Assembly: GCA_018136815.1 (NCBI GenBank)
Contig: CM030931.1
Location: 9,421,829 to 9,485,828, forward strand
Reading direction: 5' to 3'
DNA: 64,000 nucleotides
Source: Isochrysis galbana
Lineage: Eukaryota; Haptophyta; Isochrysidales; Isochrysidaceae
Part shown: piece after piece, positions 23,610-33,741 of the stretch
Numbering within the stretch: position 1 is the stretch's first letter
Layout of the letters: each line of letters opens with the position of its first letter
Notes under the pieces: model-generated
What the model saw: only the letters and a program-made list of their open reading frames with translations
Databases searched by the model: none
Told to the model about the DNA's origin: nothing
Translations under genes and position numbers: made by a program

Positions 23610-26600
23610 TCACATAGGGTGCTTCTTAGTGCGTCGGCTTTGGAGCCGGCCCTCCGAGTCGACGTAGCCCTCGCACTCCGCGGCTGCCGCATAGTCCAAG
23701 AAAGACGCCCATACTGGATCCGCCCGGAGTGTCCGCGAGTCGCCAATCACAAGAAGAGCACGCCTTGCGCGGGTAAGCGCCACGTTCAATCTACAAAATG
23801 ATCAAAGGAATGAAGATGGTGAGTCTAGGTCGGCCAGGACGTCGGCATGTCGATGTATTACAGACCCTCATCGATCGAAACGGCCTCACCCCTTGTTGTG
23901 GCACCGCCGGCGTAGCACAAATATGATTCCCACAATGTCCCTGTTGGGACATTGCTCATGCCGTTCTGCTACAACCTACTACATCCTATTGAAGTCGCAA
24001 TAAGTTGATTAATTTCGGGCGCACCTTCGATGATCCGATAAGAACCCTACGGCTGCTCGTTCGTTGGCGCGGACTGCGGACAAGATGATGACCTCTTTCT
24101 CGCGTCCCTGAAAGCCGTCGACGGTTCGAACCTACGAGCAATAGTGGTGGCAGCTAGAAGCGATCGGCAACCAACAACGTCTGCTGAAAAATGGCGAGCT
24201 AGGTGCAGCAAGGAAGGCTTGCTTGTGGGGTCCAATGGCTAAAAACAATAGCGCGCCGTAGGATCTAGCGCGATGCTTGAGCGCAAGGCTTATCCTCCAG
24301 GATCACTATGTGAAAAGAAATACTATGCATCGAATGAATTCAGACATTTTGGGAATCTAGCTCGCACCTCAACGATGCCGCTACGGATGTACTTTTCGAG
24401 AAGTCGCCTCAAGAGAGCAACTTGCCCCGCGTACGGCGAAATCACGCCGATCGGCCCGCCATTCCCCATTGCCAGCATTCCTTCTCTACCAAGATATTGT
24501 TTGGTTCGCGACGGGTGACCTACCGTGGTGTCCCTCCATGGTCTTGTTGGCACGGGGCCGTCACTCGTCTTGCGGTCTTTGCCTTGGTTACGGATGGACG
24601 GCCTCGATTCTTGGTTCCCTTCGCTAACGTTTCCGACCGAATCGTCCTCACTTCTGTCCACTCTCTCCTCACCGAGGCAAAGATGTTTGATGATACTGAC
24701 CACGGCATGTGCCTCAGCCTTGTTGATTCGCGACGTACCGCCAGGTGCCGGCGCATCCCTACTGGCAAAATCGACGTAGAGAAGCGGCCTCTCCGATGGC
24801 CACTCCCGGGGGGGTGCTCGCGATTCGGCACGAACCCCGTTGCGTAGGACACCATTGTAGAAGGCGGCTGATGAGAAGCCTGCAAGAAGTGGATGCATCC
24901 GATATTGAGTCGCTAGCAGTACAGGGGCTAAACCACTGCTGATGGCGCGCTCGAAGAGTGAGACGTTGAGGCCGGCGGCAGCGGCAGAAGCGGACAAAGT
25001 GGTGGGTGGAAGTTGTTGCTGGTCTCCGACTAAAACAGCCCGACCGCGCGCCAATGATAGAGCGGTTGCGCAACGTGGTTCCGTAGCCTATGGCATTGGC
25101 AAAGATTCAGTGAGCAACTGACTGATAGCTCCGGGGATCGCCCATCAGTCTCTTTGTCTGACGATATTTCCCCATGAGCGGTCATAAGATGAGCCAACAA
25201 TAACATGGTCCGATTCTCATGGGCCTAGGGGTAGTGATGATGGTTTGGTGATGCCAATGGGGCCAACAGTGCTCGCGCTGTGAATGCAATCACGACGATT
25301 GCTTCTCTTCTCCTCAACATTCCCACCTGGGTGCATTCATCGATGACGACGAACGGAAAGGTTCTTCCAGCAAGCTGGTCAGATCCAACACCGGTGAGCG
25401 TAGAGCAAACGACCTCTGCTGAGCTCAAGATGTCGTCCGTCATCCGTTCTTCCCATCGACGCATCTGACAATCCACGCGAACGGTAGCTCATCGCAGGCT
25501 GGGGATAATGAAGAAATGGATCATACTCGTCGTGATGCGTGCGTCGACTCCCCAGCGAAAGTCCTCTCGCAAACTCCGATGCCGCAACTTGACAATGGTG
25601 GAGCGACGAGGATGTTGCATGCGTAGAACATGTGTTTGGGAGCTCGCAGTATTCAAGCGCACCTGTTTCCAACCTATAGCAAGTGTCCTTCTTGCTTGCG
25701 CATGCTCCTGGCCCCAGAGCGCAGGCATCGCTTGTTGCAATGCCAGCAACCGCTCGCGCAATGTCATTACAACCTGACGCTGAGGATGGGATTCCATGTG
25801 CGCGAGCACCGTTGCCTGGAAGGGAAACAGCGGCGAGTGACCCTTGTGGCGAAAGAGGACAATCGCTAGAGGGCTCAGAAGACGTCGGTCTCTCATTCAG
25901 CACATCGGAGACGCAAGACTTTGAATGCTGTTCTCGGCAACTCACCTGTCTAAGCTTCTCACTCACTCTCGCTGGTTGACCGACCCTTACTGCCCTGACC
26001 CCAAGGCCTAATAGTCCTTCAAGAAGTTGATCTACAGCTGCATTTGAATCTGCGCACGCCAAAAGCGGTTGGGACGGCAATTCACGGCGTGCAGATGACG
26101 TCGCATCTCTCGTAGAGCTGATGAACTCTTGGTCTACAGATGAAGCGCCGTCGAGATCATATTCAACCTCGACACCGCTCAGCCCACGCGCCGCCAATTT
26201 GAGCAAGGCGCATGTCGTGGCCGTCTTCCCGGTGCCTGGAGGCCCCTGCAATAAAGCCGAAAGATAGCGAAAGAGGCAGGGAATCAAAGATCATGTTGAC
26301 GGCACGATGAGCCGGTGGCGAGTATGCAGCTAGCCAAATTGCAGGCAAGGCTTGGATTCCGCGCCTCATAGCTGAGCCGTGACTTTGGAGCGTCTTGGAG
26401 ATGCATGACGCACTTGGATCGTCGTTAGCCTTGCGTCGCTGCTGAGTGCCTGCAAGATAGCATCAAGTTGCGACTCGTTGAGGCGAGCCGCGTCAGCCTT
26501 GCCTCCTAGTAGAGCGCCTGCAGCCGTCGCCAGCGCCTCGGCAGACCCATCGCGATCCGGGCGCGAGGATAATGTGGAAGAAAAAGAGGTGGCTGATGCT

Positions 26601-27883
26601 GTGGACACAGATGCAGCAATCGCATCAGCCGCAAGGGGTCCATCCGATGTCGGATGCGGGGAGGCAACCATACGGGTTGACGATGAGAGAGCTCCAGGTC
26701 GGAATGCGCGATGAGAGCTCGAGGCCGAGAAGGAGTTCAAGGTAGATTTGGCGTCTTGAATTTCAGTTAGGGAAGCTACCGCAAGCCGAAGCGCCTGCCG
26801 TACGGTTGAAACTACTTCAGGTGCCTCCTGCGTCGCGCTATGCCTCTCTCGCGCGGGCCATTCATTCTTAGATGAGGGCGAGTGATGCAGAATCCAACCC
26901 AGAGGCACGGGGACGCCATCGCCGCCTGGAGAACCCCAAGCGAGCCTAGCTAGGGGTGCAACAGCTTCATCGCCTAGGAGCCGCCCTTCATGTTGCACGC
27001 TCAAGACCACAGACGGAATTCCTTGAGCTTGCAAGGAAGTTCCCATCGCCAGACTCATCGAAGCACCGGGAGCCGTCGTCAATGGTTCTTCTCCCTCAAT
27101 ATTCATCTCGGTTGGTCCCAATGTGCCAATATCGGCGTTGCCACAAAGCGAGCCTAGACCTTCAATCACCATTTTGCGCAATGCACGAGAGCCGCGGAAG
27201 CGGTCACCAGTCAGCCGGCGCAGCCCGGCTAGAGTGCGTTCATATGCTGTACGATTAGCAAGGCGATCGAGTCGCCACAAGCCCTGTTCAACACGTTCAG
27301 GCACTTCGGTCGCACACTCAGTGCCGCTACCACCTAGTAAAGCAACATCCAAATGAGACAGTCCCAGCTCGACGATTTCCCCACGCAAGGCGTCCGCCTC
27401 TGAGAGGGGACAGCCACGCGAAAGGACCACTTCATCGCCAGGCTGAAAGGAGTGTCGCGGAGCGTCAGCTCTGAGTGCAAAACGTGCCACAGCACGGCCG
27501 TAGAAGCGGTGGCGCCGCCTCGAGCCACGAAGACCCGAGATACAAAGCCCGTCCTTCTCCAGCTGCGAGACTGTGCTCGACGTCAGCCTCTCGTTCGTAC
27601 TGCTGAGCTCATGCTCCCACTCGCGATGCACCAGAGCCTCCCAGTGCTGGCGGTACGCATCTCGCGCTTCTCGGCTAGCGTCGCTTGGATCGTGCGCTGG
27701 GCCAACCGCTGCGCCTGGCGGCGAAGAGGCGTAAGATGCGGCAGCAAGCCCGTCAAGATCCTGCTGGCTTTCGGCTGGCAAATGGCGGCAGCGGCGGGCG
27801 GCGCTCTTCTGTGCATCCGGCGCTCTCTGTCTTCGCGGTGGCCGCCGGTGGCGAGCGAGCGCGCGAACAAAGGTGCGCATCAT
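23610..27883 (-). CDS. UPF1/SMUBP2-like superfamily 1 helicase, 1022 residues
   Basis: Seven exons (27883-26414, 26245-25946, 25815-25663, 25464-25327, 25087-24368, 24131-24025, 23790-23610), all GT-AG, join in phase. Helicase motifs fall in order: Walker [16 protein letters not shown] (exon 1/2 junction, near 490), [13 protein letters not shown] (near 580), DECTQATEP (II, near 685), [11 protein letters not shown] (III, near 705), ATQYRMHP (IV), [18 protein letters not shown] (V, near 930) and [18 protein letters not shown] (VI, near 965). The order and spacing match UPF1/IGHMBP2/SMUBP2 enzymes, which unwind RNA or DNA 5' to 3'. The ~490-residue N-terminal part has the expected VHREWEHEL start and a beta-barrel-like region, plus a Ser-rich insert. 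The first 35 residues are Arg-rich and could target an organelle. A second ATG lies one codon in. Closest family is probably SMUBP2; no R3H or AN1 domain is seen. Confidence 0.93.
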
Positions 27884-28320
27884 TGCCGCGATCGAATACT
27901 ACGGTCTGTGCGCGTGGAATGAGCGTGCAGCCGTGCAGCCCCAGGGCGCCGCCGCCACAGAACGTCGTACAGAGGGCGAGGGGAGGCGAGTGCTAGAGAG
28001 GGGCGGCGGCGCCGACCGCGGGCAGAGGCCTCGCTTAGAGTCCCTTTTTAGATACATGGTCAGGGGTCAGAATCCTCGGGAACAATCGCAAGGGCTCGCT
28101 GTTCAATCTAGTGTTGTGTCATTACGAGAACGAGCTCATACTAGACGCCCGGATGTTCTGTCATGTCAGAGTTTTCTTGTTATCCTAGTTTAATCCTAGT
28201 GCTGAGGGACCGTGCCTCATCGGCAACGGAGCCCCTACCCCGCGATGGGGGTGTGCGCGGTTGGTGCATGGCTCGTCCGGTGTATGTGGCTAGGGATGCT
28301 AGCCAACAAGACCTCTTACA
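27884..28320. other. Intergenic, 5' flank of the helicase gene
   Basis: No gene recognised. Open frames on plus are shadows of the G/C bias. Any promoter of the leftward helicase gene should lie here; no TATA box stands out. Confidence 0.5.
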
Positions 28321-29000
28321 AGACTACAATTTCTAACGTGGTACCCCCGCCGAGAGACCACCCCAACTTCTACAACCACAGCGCGCTCGACGACGCCGCT
28401 CAAGGGTACAACACCACAAAACTCGACAAATTCGTTGAAAATCTTTTCTTCGACTCAGCGGCCGCCGACCGCGCCACACGCTCCTCCAAGTGGTGGGACC
28501 TGGACCACATGGTCAAATCATCCAACAACTTCAGTGACAGCCACAGCCAGAACCGCCCGCACTCGACAGTTCAAGGGTGGCAAAACCACAATTCCACATC
28601 GAATGACCCCAAAATCCATCCCTCAGCATCTATTCTTAGAGCCCTCGAGGCGTCGGGACGCTCGAGGTCGTCACCCGTGTCGGATGGTCACATCAGCCAC
28701 TACGAGGCGCGTCGAATCTCCCCGGAAGGCACCGGGCTGCGAGGTCGCTACCAGGCGCAACAGCGTTGCAAAGTCGGGCAGCTCGAGCAAGGAAGCCCCC
28801 ATTGCTGCAATGGGGAAAATCTCTTCCCCCTGGGGAACGATTGCCCGCGCCTCCTCACTGTTTCGTCAAACTGCATAGCTCCGCTCCCTTCCTCCCGGTC
28901 GCAAATGTACGAAGGGCAAATGGGTCTTCAAAATCATCCACAAAAGCGACGGTTCCATCGAACGCTTCAAGGCTAGATGGGTGGCTTGCGGTTACTCTCA
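28321..29000 (+). pseudogene. Ty1/copia reverse-transcriptase fragment, cut by a gap
   Basis: The last ~110 bases before the gap read LRSLPPGRKCTKGKWVFKII and on to ERFKARWVACGYS, the start of the copia RT domain (RVT_2: LPPG-K, KWVFK, DG-ERYKARLVAKG). An in-frame TAG just before LRSLPPG shows decay or a sequencing error. Upstream, another frame is open from 28212 without recognised motifs and may be the integrase-RT linker. The rest of the domain would lie in or beyond the gap. Confidence 0.7.
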
Positions 29001-29100
29001 NNNNNNNNNNNNNNNNNNNNNNNNNNNNNNNNNNNNNNNNNNNNNNNNNNNNNNNNNNNNNNNNNNNNNNNNNNNNNNNNNNNNNNNNNNNNNNNNNNNN
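29001..29100. other. Assembly gap (100 N)
   Basis: A run of exactly 100 N. The length is a scaffolding convention, not a measurement. A copia fragment lies on the left and an unrelated host-type gene on the right. Confidence 1.
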
Positions 29101-30437
29101 CGTGCCTCCCGCTCGACCAGCCGCTCGAGCTTTCGCTCTAATGCATGGCACTCCGATGCCAGCGAGTTGAGCTGCACCTGTAGCTTGGACGTCTGCCCCT
29201 TCAAGGCGTCGCGCCTTCGCCGCTTCTCTGCCACAATAAGGCACGGGTCGTTCTCCCTGCGAGGCACGGCAGCGCGAAGCTCGTCCAGCTCCGCCTGTGC
29301 CTCGGCCACCGCCGCTGTAAGTGCGGCACTCTTGGCAGCCTCTGCCATCTCGCGTGCCTGGGCGGCCACGGACGACTCAGCGTCCGCCTTGGCCTCCGCC
29401 TCCGATGGAATGCCAGCAGCCCTATGGCTATTGGGTTCCGGGCTTGGTGAGGCTACATTCGAGGGCTGTCTGGAGCCTGGCGAGCCCTCAGCTCCCGGGT
29501 GCCCCTCCCCTTCCGCAACTTCTACAACCTTCTCCACAGCATAGATCCTGGATGGAACGGCCTTCGCATACCTCAGCCCGGCTGTGGACTCCACCGCATG
29601 CGGATTAGGTGGCGCTTCAGCAGCCCCAAAAGCATCGTCCGCGTCTATTATTTCGTCCACGATCTTTGCCGAGGCCTCCTCTATGTGCACAGCCGTGGCC
29701 TCTTTCTCCATCTTTGGCGGAGGGGCGAGGTGAGCCTCCTCTTCGATGTCATCGCTCTCCGGTGCCGTTGGCGCGGGTGCTGCGGTCTCGCCCGAAATCT
29801 CACTCGGCGAGCCATCTTGAGCCGCGCCCACTCCCTCGACCGCGGCGGCAGATTTGTGCTGCTCTCCATGGACAGCCTCGATTTCGGTGGCTTTGCCCAT
29901 TTTGTTGTAGTGATCGGGCGGTAGCAACTCACCGACCAGCTCGTCCGTACCGCCCGCCGTCGAGCTGGTCTGTGACGCATCTACTGGAGGTGTCGCAACA
30001 CTCTCAATCGTGACACTTTCTCCCCCAGTCTTTCCAGGCACGCCTGCCTCCCCCGCTTCTGCCAGCGCCGTTCTTTGCTCTTTTGCGCCCTCTTCCTCCA
30101 TCACACGCTCACCACCTTCCCCTGCCATCTTCTCCTCCTCTTCGAATCCAGCAGCAGGCGCACGCAGCTCCTCCGCTGCCACGTGGTCCATGCGAGGCGC
30201 GAGCGGCTCCTCCTCGTCTCCAGGCGCTCCCATGCCTTCCCCCTCTCTCTTCCCCTCGCCCTCCCCGTCTCCCTTGCGCCTCTCTCTCTCCTTCTCCTTC
30301 TTCTGCTCAGGCGGAGCAGCGGCCACACCGGAGGGCAGCAGCTCGGACGCGTCGAGCAGTTCCGCCTCCGTCGCCTCGAGCTCCACCTCCAGCTCCTCCA
30401 GCTCCTCCTCAAGTGGAGAGTCTCTCACACTCTCCTC

Positions 30438-30440
<3 letters not shown>
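29101..30440 (-). CDS. Acidic coiled-coil protein, N-terminal part; truncated by gap
   Basis: A single frame opens at ATG 30440 (MEESVRDSPLEEELEELEVE) and stays open for ~447 residues to the gap. It starts with a Glu/Leu-rich helix (residues 1-35), continues as a Glu/Ala/Pro-rich, probably disordered acidic region, and from about 360 becomes heptad-like and charged (AQAREMAEAAKSAALTAAVA, LQVQLNSLASECHALERKLE), a likely coiled coil. The 3' part is missing. The ATG lies at the edge of a (CT)n tract at 30441-30482. I do not recognise the family; cytoskeletal or trafficking coiled-coil proteins look alike at this level. Confidence 0.6.
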
Positions 30441-30478
<38 letters not shown>

Positions 30479-30482
30479 CCTC
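30441..30482. repeat. (CT)n array next to a start codon
   Basis: About 16 CT units directly upstream (on minus, (AG)n) of the acidic coiled-coil ATG, probably in its 5' UTR. Confidence 0.9.
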
Positions 30483-30785
30483 TCAGTACAAAAAGGTCCT
30501 CGACAATTCGTCCCGTGAGTACGTATAAAGAAACAGTGCCACCATAATTCTTTGAGTGCGAGCCCCGCCAGCGCTCCTCTGCGGTCGGCGCGGTGCACCC
30601 GTTGTGTCCCGCGACGGCTGGTAACGTCGGGGCTTTTCTTCTTACTCACCACCATGTGCTATTTTGAGGATCATCAAGTCGAGCGAGAGCTGCCGTTTTT
30701 GCCAGCCTCTTGATTTTTTATAGTAACTAATGCTACATCCTAGCCAGCCCCACCAGCCCTAGTTGTCACGTCAGGCTGGCACATA

Positions 30786-30915
30786 CAGTAAGGGTGCACC
30801 ATTAAGAAAACAGGGATTTTTGCCTTCTACATTTTCTAATAAGCCGACTCCCACGCCTTGATAGTTTCTGAGAAGCCGCGAGGTCTTTACCATTTACCAT
30901 TCACTATTCACTATG
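30786..30915 (+). mobile_element. Truncated relative of the 9882 TIR element
   Basis: Starts with CAGTAAGGGTGCACCATTAA preceded by TA and follows the left ~130 bases of the 9882 element (GCCGACTCCCAC, CTTGATAGTTTCT, AGAAGCCGCG, CACTATGTTTT), about 90% identical by eye. No right terminal repeat follows, so it is a one-ended remnant. Confidence 0.85.
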
Positions 30916-31118
30916 TTTTCTTGATTTAATGATGTATCTTCTAGGGCGCCAAAAGCCCGTTCCCCGCCCGCCCCCGCCCCCCGCGCCCCCGCCCCCGCCT
31001 CGCGCCCCGCCGCGCCACCCCCCGCCGCGCAGATGTCCTCCTTCGTCATGCAGGTGCATGCCCTCCGGCCTCCGGCTCCGGCAGTTCTTAGTTCTTTGGC
31101 ATACCCCCTGGCGGCCAA

Positions 31119-32195
31119 TTGGCGGCGGACATTGCGAACATGAACGCATGTGTGGGGCTCTCCTCCACGGGCACTCTGCAAGCACAAGCCAAGGAGCTCA
31201 TGCGCATCACGGGCTTGCAACTGAATGAGGAGGTGGAGCTGCGGGAGAGTAACAGTGACTCATCGGCTGCTCCTCCCCCGCCCCCGCCTCCTCGTCCTCG
31301 TCCTCCTCCGCCGGCCGCTGCTCCTCCTCTTTGTTGTCCTCCTCCTCCGGAGGCCATGGCTGCGCCAGCGAAGCGCAAGACGGCAACAAATGTGCAAGAT
31401 TGCGACAAGAACAAGAAGCAGATTTCCATATTCGAGGCCATGCCGGATGCACCGAGATTCTTCATCCCGAAGGGCGCCATGCGGCAGAGCTGCAATGTCA
31501 GTTGTGTTGATGCGAAAGCTTTGTGGCAACAAGTCGGATTGGAGGTGCGACAGTTCGCCTCCGAGAAGCCAAAGGGTGCAGACGTTGGCTGCGGTGTCCC
31601 TCACTCAAATATACGTGTGCCCCGTTTGCGGGCGTCCTTTCGTGCGCTCGGACCGTGCAGCAGGTGTCAATGTCAATAGTCAATAGTCGATATCTGCTCA
31701 TCCAAGACAATTTGGACGCTCAATGCCAGCCTGATTACCTAGATAGAAAATCTCCGTGCTCTCGGTGTGGATGATCACAAGGTGCCCCCGAACAAGACAG
31801 ATCAGGTGCAGCCGATCGACCGGGGGTTTGGGCGCATGCTGAAGGTTTACATCGGGCAAGAATGCGATGCTTGGCTGGACGATGACGAAAACTTGGCCAA
31901 ATGGGAGGGAAATCTCCTCACTGCCTCCGATCGGCGCATCCTGATCGCAAATTGGTATTGCAAAGCCTACACGAAGGTGTGCGAGTCGTCAGCTGCCCGA
32001 GCGTTTTTGGAGCATGCTGGCGGGTTGCTCACGGCGGATGGCACGCGCGACGACTTAATCAAGTTGGAAGGTGTGCTTGCCGGGGAGAAAATCACTTGGG
32101 AGGATGATACTGACCTTCGGAGCGAGCCGGTTTGTCGAACACGCGATGACTACTGGCTCGTGGGCAGAGGGCCGTTCGATCGAGCCGGCAGCTGA
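31119..32195 (+). pseudogene. DDE_1 (pogo/CENP-B-like) transposase, frameshifted
   Basis: From about 31690 the frame reads SRYLLIQDNLDAQCQPDYL, with the DN of the catalytic triad. After a frameshift near 31745 it resumes as LRALGVDDHKVPPNKTDQVQ, then PIDRGFGRMLKVYIG and onwards to a stop at 32195. PPN-T--VQPID---G--LK is the DDE_1 signature found in pogo/Tigger/CENP-B transposases. The frame from 31119 to 31679 (Pro-rich, then CNVSCVDAKALWQQV) lies directly upstream and may be an earlier part, but I see no DNA-binding or first-Asp motif in it. A single one-base indel explains the break. Confidence 0.65.
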
Positions 32196-32202
32196 CGCGG
32201 CC
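32133..32202 (+). repeat. 70-bp perfect direct repeat, copy 1
   Basis: TGTCGAACACGCGATGACTA and the next 50 bases match 32495-32564 exactly. This copy overlaps the transposase C-terminus and its stop codon. Confidence 0.95.
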
Positions 32203-32494
32203 CCCACGCGCTGTCTTCAAGCGGGTGGACTTGGGGGTCGGGCCTCGGGCTGCCCGAGGTCCCGAGAGAGGTGAGCTCGGTTCGATCGCGGAGTGGATCC
32301 ACGAGCAGCGGCTCGTCAGACGGAGCGGCGGATGGCGCCGCCGTGTTAGAAGGACCTTGCGGAGGCTCGGAGCCGCCGGTTCCGACGAAGTGGACCCCTT
32401 GTGGCCCGAAAGAAGTTCCCGCTGTTTCCATGGGCAGAAGTGGAGCGGGATTATGGGACGGCGCGGTCGTAGGCGCCAAGACAGAATTTGTGCT

Positions 32495-32564
32495 TGTCGA
32501 ACACGCGATGACTACTGGCTCGTGGGCAGAGGGCCGTTCGATCGAGCCGGCAGCTGACGCGGCC
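32495..32564 (+). repeat. 70-bp perfect direct repeat, copy 2
   Basis: Identical to 32133-32202, with 292 bases between the copies. Perfect identity in a decayed region suggests a recent event. Confidence 0.95.
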
Positions 32565-33157
32565 GTGAAGGAGTCGTAGGTGGTTGCTTGCGGGAATATG
32601 TCTGAGAGGTCATAGTAGAAGTCGGGTCTGACAGCTTCTACCATCGAGTGCGAGGGACGAGAAGAGAGACGGAGGTTCGGAGGCTCACAACGCGCGGCGT
32701 TGGAGGGTAGGGCCGAGGCTAGCTAGCGAGCTAGAGGAAGAGAGAGAAGGAGAATGAGAGCTTCTTAGGTCCAAGGTAGACACGAGAGACTACAACGCAG
32801 GGACTCAAAAAGACCCCTCGTCACACAGACACACACGAACTAAACCAAACAGGGCGAAAACTAACCACACTCAGGGCGGACTGTCAAGCGTCGGCACCAA
32901 GGCAACTCATCGGCGCACAGACATGCGAAACAGAGAAGTCGGAACAACGAGAGCAGACCTCGCTGTGGAGCTACCGCCGATATACGAAGAGAAGACGGAA
33001 GACTACAACCGATGCATGAAGAGAAGACGGAAGACAGTCGTGGAACGTTTGATGACCTCGAAAGAAAGTAAGAGAAGGGGTAGAATGTCGCCGACGAGAC
33101 CTTGAGGCTTAAAAGCTTAAAATAAACCACCGGTTAGAAGTAAAAGTCTGTCATCGT
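32565..33157. other. Intergenic, probable transposon interior
   Basis: No recognised gene. A GAAGAGAAGACGGAAGAC motif repeats twice near 32985-33035. Short open frames lack motifs. Confidence 0.45.
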
Positions 33158-33337
33158 ATGGAATACGACACGGTTGTACCTTCATATTCGCCAGATAAAG
33201 AGGCTGATGACCCGGATACCCTCCTCATAATGGAAGATGACGCAGATCAGATGTTCGGTCTCGCCACCGATTCCATGGTCGAGGGTGGCACGATCACAGC
33301 GCTCGATGATGAGGATGACGAGGATGTTGATGAATGA
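33158..33337 (+). CDS. Small acidic ORF (59 residues)
   Basis: ATG 33158 to TGA 33337: MEYDTVVPSYSPDKEADDPD, then TLLIMEDDADQMF and a C-terminal run of Asp/Glu (ALDDEDDEDVDE). It lies ~1 kb after the DDE_1 transposase on the same strand. Acidic tails end several pogo/CENP-B-like transposases, so it could be that protein's last exon, or chance. Confidence 0.3.
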   Translation: MEYDTVVPSYSPDKEADDPDTLLIMEDDADQMFGLATDSMVEGGTITALDDEDDEDVDE

Positions 33338-33559
33338 GACGACGCCGCCCGCCAATTGTGAGGCTCCACCAGGTTTTTCTCTCGTGCTGCAGGCGCCCGC
33401 ACCTGCCCTTCTGAACCCCGGCACATCGGAGCACAAGACGATCGTTGGCAGGAAGATTCTCTACAATTGGCCAGTTGTAGGGTGCTGTGTGGGCACCGTG
33501 ACTGTGGCCAACGGCTGCTAGCCGCGCGGGCGCGCGTGTGCGGGCGCGGGCGCGCGCTA

Positions 33560-33662
33560 CCGTCCAAATACGGAGGGGCACATGGAGGGGGTTTCAAATA
33601 CGGCAAATACGGTCTGTATTTGGCCTTCGGCCAAATACGGTGAATACGTATCTCCCAACTAG
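33560..33662. mobile_element. Partial MITE, relative of 12254
   Basis: CAAATACGG units, GTATTTGGCCTTCGGCCAAA and the right end GTGAATACGTATCTCCCAAC(TAGG) align with the right half of the 12254 MITE (20 of 24 at the end). The left terminal repeat is not found. Confidence 0.7.
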
Positions 33663-33741
33663 GCTGGGATTAAACTAGGACAACAAGAAAACTCTGACAT
33701 CTAGCCTCTAGTATTGTAGAGCGTTCGCTGATACTCGCGTG

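Noticed and set aside
24115..24140. GGTTCGAACC, a tRNA B-box-like string
   Set aside because: It lies in the helicase exon encoding VRTVDGFQG and no matching acceptor stem or A box surrounds it.
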